A stretch of 9,524 nucleotides of DNA from Bacteroides sp. (GTDB taxonomy: Bacteria > Bacteroidota > Bacteroidia > Bacteroidales > SM23-62): positions 1-9,524 of the forward strand of contig DAOUVF010000078.1 in the NCBI GenBank assembly GCA_030667765.1. Reading direction: 5' to 3'. Numbering within the stretch: the stretch's first letter is position 1; every line of letters starts with the position of its first letter. Shown here in pieces: positions 7,414 to 9,524 of the stretch. The position numbers and the translations under genes are program-made. The notes below the pieces were generated by a model. It had not been told where the DNA came from. It was given only the letters and a program-made list of their open reading frames with translations, and did not search any database.

Positions 7414-8343
7414 TTACATCACCAAAATATCAATGATCTTCCGGATATCCGAAGACTTGACTGCTGTTCTCCCCGGATAGTCATATTCCATAAGGTACCA
7501 GGTTTCAGTAAAGCTGGCCTCATAGCTAGGCTGGATGACTTCCAGCGGACCAAGGGGTTCTATCTCGCATGTTTCCTCATCATTATACCAGAACGACATA
7601 TTATTGGCGGCTATTTCTCCATATACCCTGCCGGGATATACCGGAAATTTCTTGACAAATAAACGGGAATCCATGGTCAGGTAAGCCAGCCATCCCTCCG
7701 AAAGGTCCATGGCAATTTTTTTTGTAGACGGCGGACCGAATATCTGCAGGAGTCCATCATGGATGCAAACATTTGGTTCACATTCAGGCCGGTAATTGAT
7801 GATATCACCCGGACCATAAGTGATATATCCATTGGGGAAGCGGCTGTTTGGATTGACCGGGGCAATGGCAATACCGCCTCCTTTGCAGAAAGTTCGTGAC
7901 CAGTGAAAGTATTGCTTGGGCGACTCAGAGATATTGAGGATGCTTTGAGTGAATTTGAGTTTTGCAAAATGTTCTTCAAGTGAAACGGTCCTTGTCAGTT
8001 GTATACCTGTTTCATGATCCATCATGCTGGTCATCTCCACCGACTGGTCCTCCTGGATCAGGGCTATCCAGTTTCCCAGCCAGAGATCAGGATGCGGCGG
8101 TGTGGTCATCTCGGGACCGATGTCGCAGCGGCCTGCACATGGACTGAGCGGTGTGGCCGGGGATTTACCGCTTTCAAGCAGGTACCCGTCGTCCGCCGGA
8201 TTTATATAGAGTGCATTCGCCCCTTTATACTCATAGTAAAGTATCCTTCCTCCACAATTGGGCTCAAGGACTACCCTGGAATCTCCATTGCGTATTTCAA
8301 TGCAATCCTTATATCCATGTAAATTAACTAAGCGGGTTTCCAT
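7414..8343 (-). CDS. DUF4380 / galactose-mutarotase-like beta-sandwich protein
   Basis: A 309-residue protein without a signal peptide or membrane segment, so it is probably cytoplasmic. The start at 8343 is fixed because a TAA stop stands in frame immediately before the ATG. The chain is rich in beta strands: the opening RVVLEPNCGGRILYYEYKG is the first-strand motif of DUF4380 and galactose-mutarotase-like proteins, in which a sugar or aldose-like ligand sits in a beta-sandwich cleft. Later blocks include PHPDLWLGNW (about 93-102), the strand LTRTVSLEEHFAKLKF, FHWSRTF and the aromatic FSWYND-type block near 260. The catalytic His/Glu of true mutarotases cannot be placed with confidence. A role in binding or epimerising a released sugar or in sensing it is inference; many DUF4380 proteins have no known activity. 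It starts 32 bases after the damaged esterase frame and ends 18 bases before the FAD oxidoreductase. Confidence 0.68.
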   Translation of the reverse strand: METRLVNLHGYKDCIEIRNGDSRVVLEPNCGGRILYYEYKGANALYINPADDGYLLESGKSPATPLSPCAGRCDIGPEMTTPPHPDLWLGNWIALIQEDQSVEMTSMMDHETGIQLTRTVSLEEHFAKLKFTQSILNISESPKQYFHWSRTFCKGGGIAIAPVNPNSRFPNGYITYGPGDIINYRPECEPNVCIHDGLLQIFGPPSTKKIAMDLSEGWLAYLTMDSRLFVKKFPVYPGRVYGEIAANNMSFWYNDEETCEIEPLGPLEVIQPSYEASFTETWYLMEYDYPGRTAVKSSDIRKIIDILVM

Positions 8344-8375
8344 TTATTCTGATTCATTTTTTAGTTTGTCAGCTA

Positions 8376-9524
8376 TCATTTCCAGTATTCCGCAACATCA
8401 GGGTCTATCTCACCTGTGAGTGGATCAAACAGCGGTGCGGGCAATCCGTTTTCTCCCATGGGACTGTAAAGGGCTGTGTGGCGCCGATCTGCTGGCCGGA
8501 ATTCAGGTAGGTATTGGAGGAACCCTGGACATTCTCCAGCTGGATGAACTTCTGCATCTGGATTATGGGATCCCCTGTAATATCCCTTGCCACCGGCCGG
8601 GGATTGCCCCATTCATTGTAAAATGCATTTTTATCCCTGTAGATATTGATAGTCTGATAGTTTTCAAATTCAACGGCATCGGGACTGTAGGAAAAAGCCC
8701 CGTTGAAAAAATCAGGGTAGAAGATCTGCAGCGCCAGGGATACCCAGCCCCCGGTGGAGCAGCCATCCACGAACCTTGACTCCCCTGTTCCCAGTCCCCT
8801 GTAAGCGTCTTCAATATACGGGATCAATTCATGGATCAGTGCATAACCGTATGGTCCGTTGTTTTCTGAATCCACCTGGTAACTGTCACCAAAAGGCCCC
8901 TCCCCGTCCAGGAATACATTGATGACCTGGGGTGCTTCCCCTGAGAACCACCACTGGCTGAATTTGCTCTGTTCCCTGACCAGTTGGTTGACCCTGTTGT
9001 ACCTTCCCCCGTACCCCGCCACATTGTACCGGACCGGGTAGCGTCTTTCAGGATTGTCAAAATAACCTGAAGGCAATAACACTGATGCCTTCAGTTTAAC
9101 CGGTTTATCCCACCAGGAGCTCAGTGTATCACTCTTCATATCAACCATTTTCACGAATTTATGATCGGTCATTCTAAGGGGTGGGATTTCCTGTTCAAGC
9201 CGGATCACTATCTCCTGGTCCTGGTCCTTGTCGATATTAACAGATTGAACCTTACTGTAAAGATTACCCGCCGCATTGATGCGGGATACTACCTTATCCT
9301 GGTCCCATAAGACCTGGATCTTTAATTTCCCGCCCGCTTTCCAGTCCCCATAGTTCCTGGCGAATATGTGGTTTTTCATGGGACTGACGGGCCAGAGCTG
9401 GTACCGGGGTTCTCCGTAAGGATTTTCACTGATAAATATAAACAGCCTGCCATCTGACTGGAACTTATCCTGGAGGGAATCTGCAACAGAAACGTTTAAG
9501 ACGACCTGGTGGCCTGCTTGTGCT
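8376..9524 (-). pseudogene. Putative esterase (esterase D type), frameshifted and apparently 3'-truncated
   Basis: The frame is open from the right edge, so the N-terminus is missing. Visible residues 1-48 continue an upstream Ig-like or accessory domain (LFIFISENPYGEPRYQ), followed by an alpha/beta-hydrolase domain. Its start resembles the esterase D family: LKASVLLPSGYFDNP, YPVRYNVAGYGG, VFLDGEGPFGDSY, and the nucleophile motif GCSTG at 254-258 with Ser256. Near 8472-8482 the reading frame breaks. The original frame ends shortly after at 8405 in TVPWEKTD..., while a second frame carries a family-like tail, ALYSPMGENGLPAPLFDPL then GEIDPDVAEYWK, stopping at 8376. Related proteins, as I remember them, go on past this YW block for roughly 100-150 residues with the catalytic Asp and His; here the mutarotase-like gene begins 32 bases on. 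If both lesions are real the product is inactive. A sequencing or assembly error could explain the frameshift but less readily the missing tail. Confidence 0.75.
8472..8482 (-). other. Frameshift site at a (CA)3 repeat inside the esterase
   Basis: On the minus strand the bases run GCC ACA CAG CCC in the upstream frame. Positions 8475-8480 read CACACA. Removing one CA unit joins GATALYSP in a single frame, which fits the family-like tail; a single lost base would also restore it. Slippage at the dinucleotide repeat is the simplest explanation. No slippery heptamer in the proper phase was seen, so programmed frameshifting is unlikely. Confidence 0.65.

Noticed and set aside
8405..8500. Programmed -1 ribosomal frameshifting in the esterase
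   Set aside because: CCCTTTA occurs near 8467-8473, but it is not in the phase needed for an X-XXY-YYZ slip from the upstream frame, and I saw no following stem-loop or pseudoknot; a repeat-slippage mutation is simpler.

Overview
The window looks like a carbohydrate-metabolism locus of a member of the Bacteroidota, probably a marine or gut-type Bacteroidales/Marinilabiliales relative. This is inferred from gene content and style: short lipoprotein signals, a Tat-exported FAD protein, DUF4380/esterase-type accessory genes, A-rich start contexts without Shine-Dalgarno sequences, and about 45-50% GC. No rRNA, tRNA, CRISPR array, insertion sequence or SusC/SusD pair is visible, and species cannot be assigned from the sequence alone.

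Layout. Positions 1-1042 (minus) hold most of a secreted GH5-like (clan GH-A) glycosidase lipoprotein whose C-terminus lies off the left edge. A 73-base divergent intergenic region separates it from a plus-strand aldo/keto reductase (1116-2102). That gene converges, with a 16-base gap, on a tightly packed minus-strand series running from the right edge down to 2119. In transcription order the series is: a two-domain putative esterase entering from the right edge, which is frameshifted and appears to lack its C-terminal part (8376-9524); a DUF4380/galactose-mutarotase-like beta-sandwich protein (7414-8343); a Tat-exported FAD-dependent oxidoreductase (5929-7395); an unusual fusion of a DoxX-type four-helix membrane domain to an aldo/keto-reductase-like barrel (4326-5903); and a large glycosidase-like lipoprotein of the alpha-glucuronidase type (2119-4314). 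Gaps inside the series are 32, 18, 25 and 11 bases, so it reads as one operon.

How the genes may work together (inference). The two lipoproteins and the Tat substrate point to extracytoplasmic breakdown of a glycan. The esterase would remove acyl groups, the glycosidases would cleave sugars, and the mutarotase-like protein would bind or epimerise released sugars. The FAD enzyme sits directly before a membrane protein that pairs a DoxX domain with a substrate-type barrel, which suggests an oxidative step coupled to the membrane. The fused barrel aligns to the aldo/keto reductase fold but all four catalytic tetrad positions are replaced; this is the most unusual protein in the window. The damaged esterase suggests that part of the pathway is decaying, or that the assembly carries an error there.
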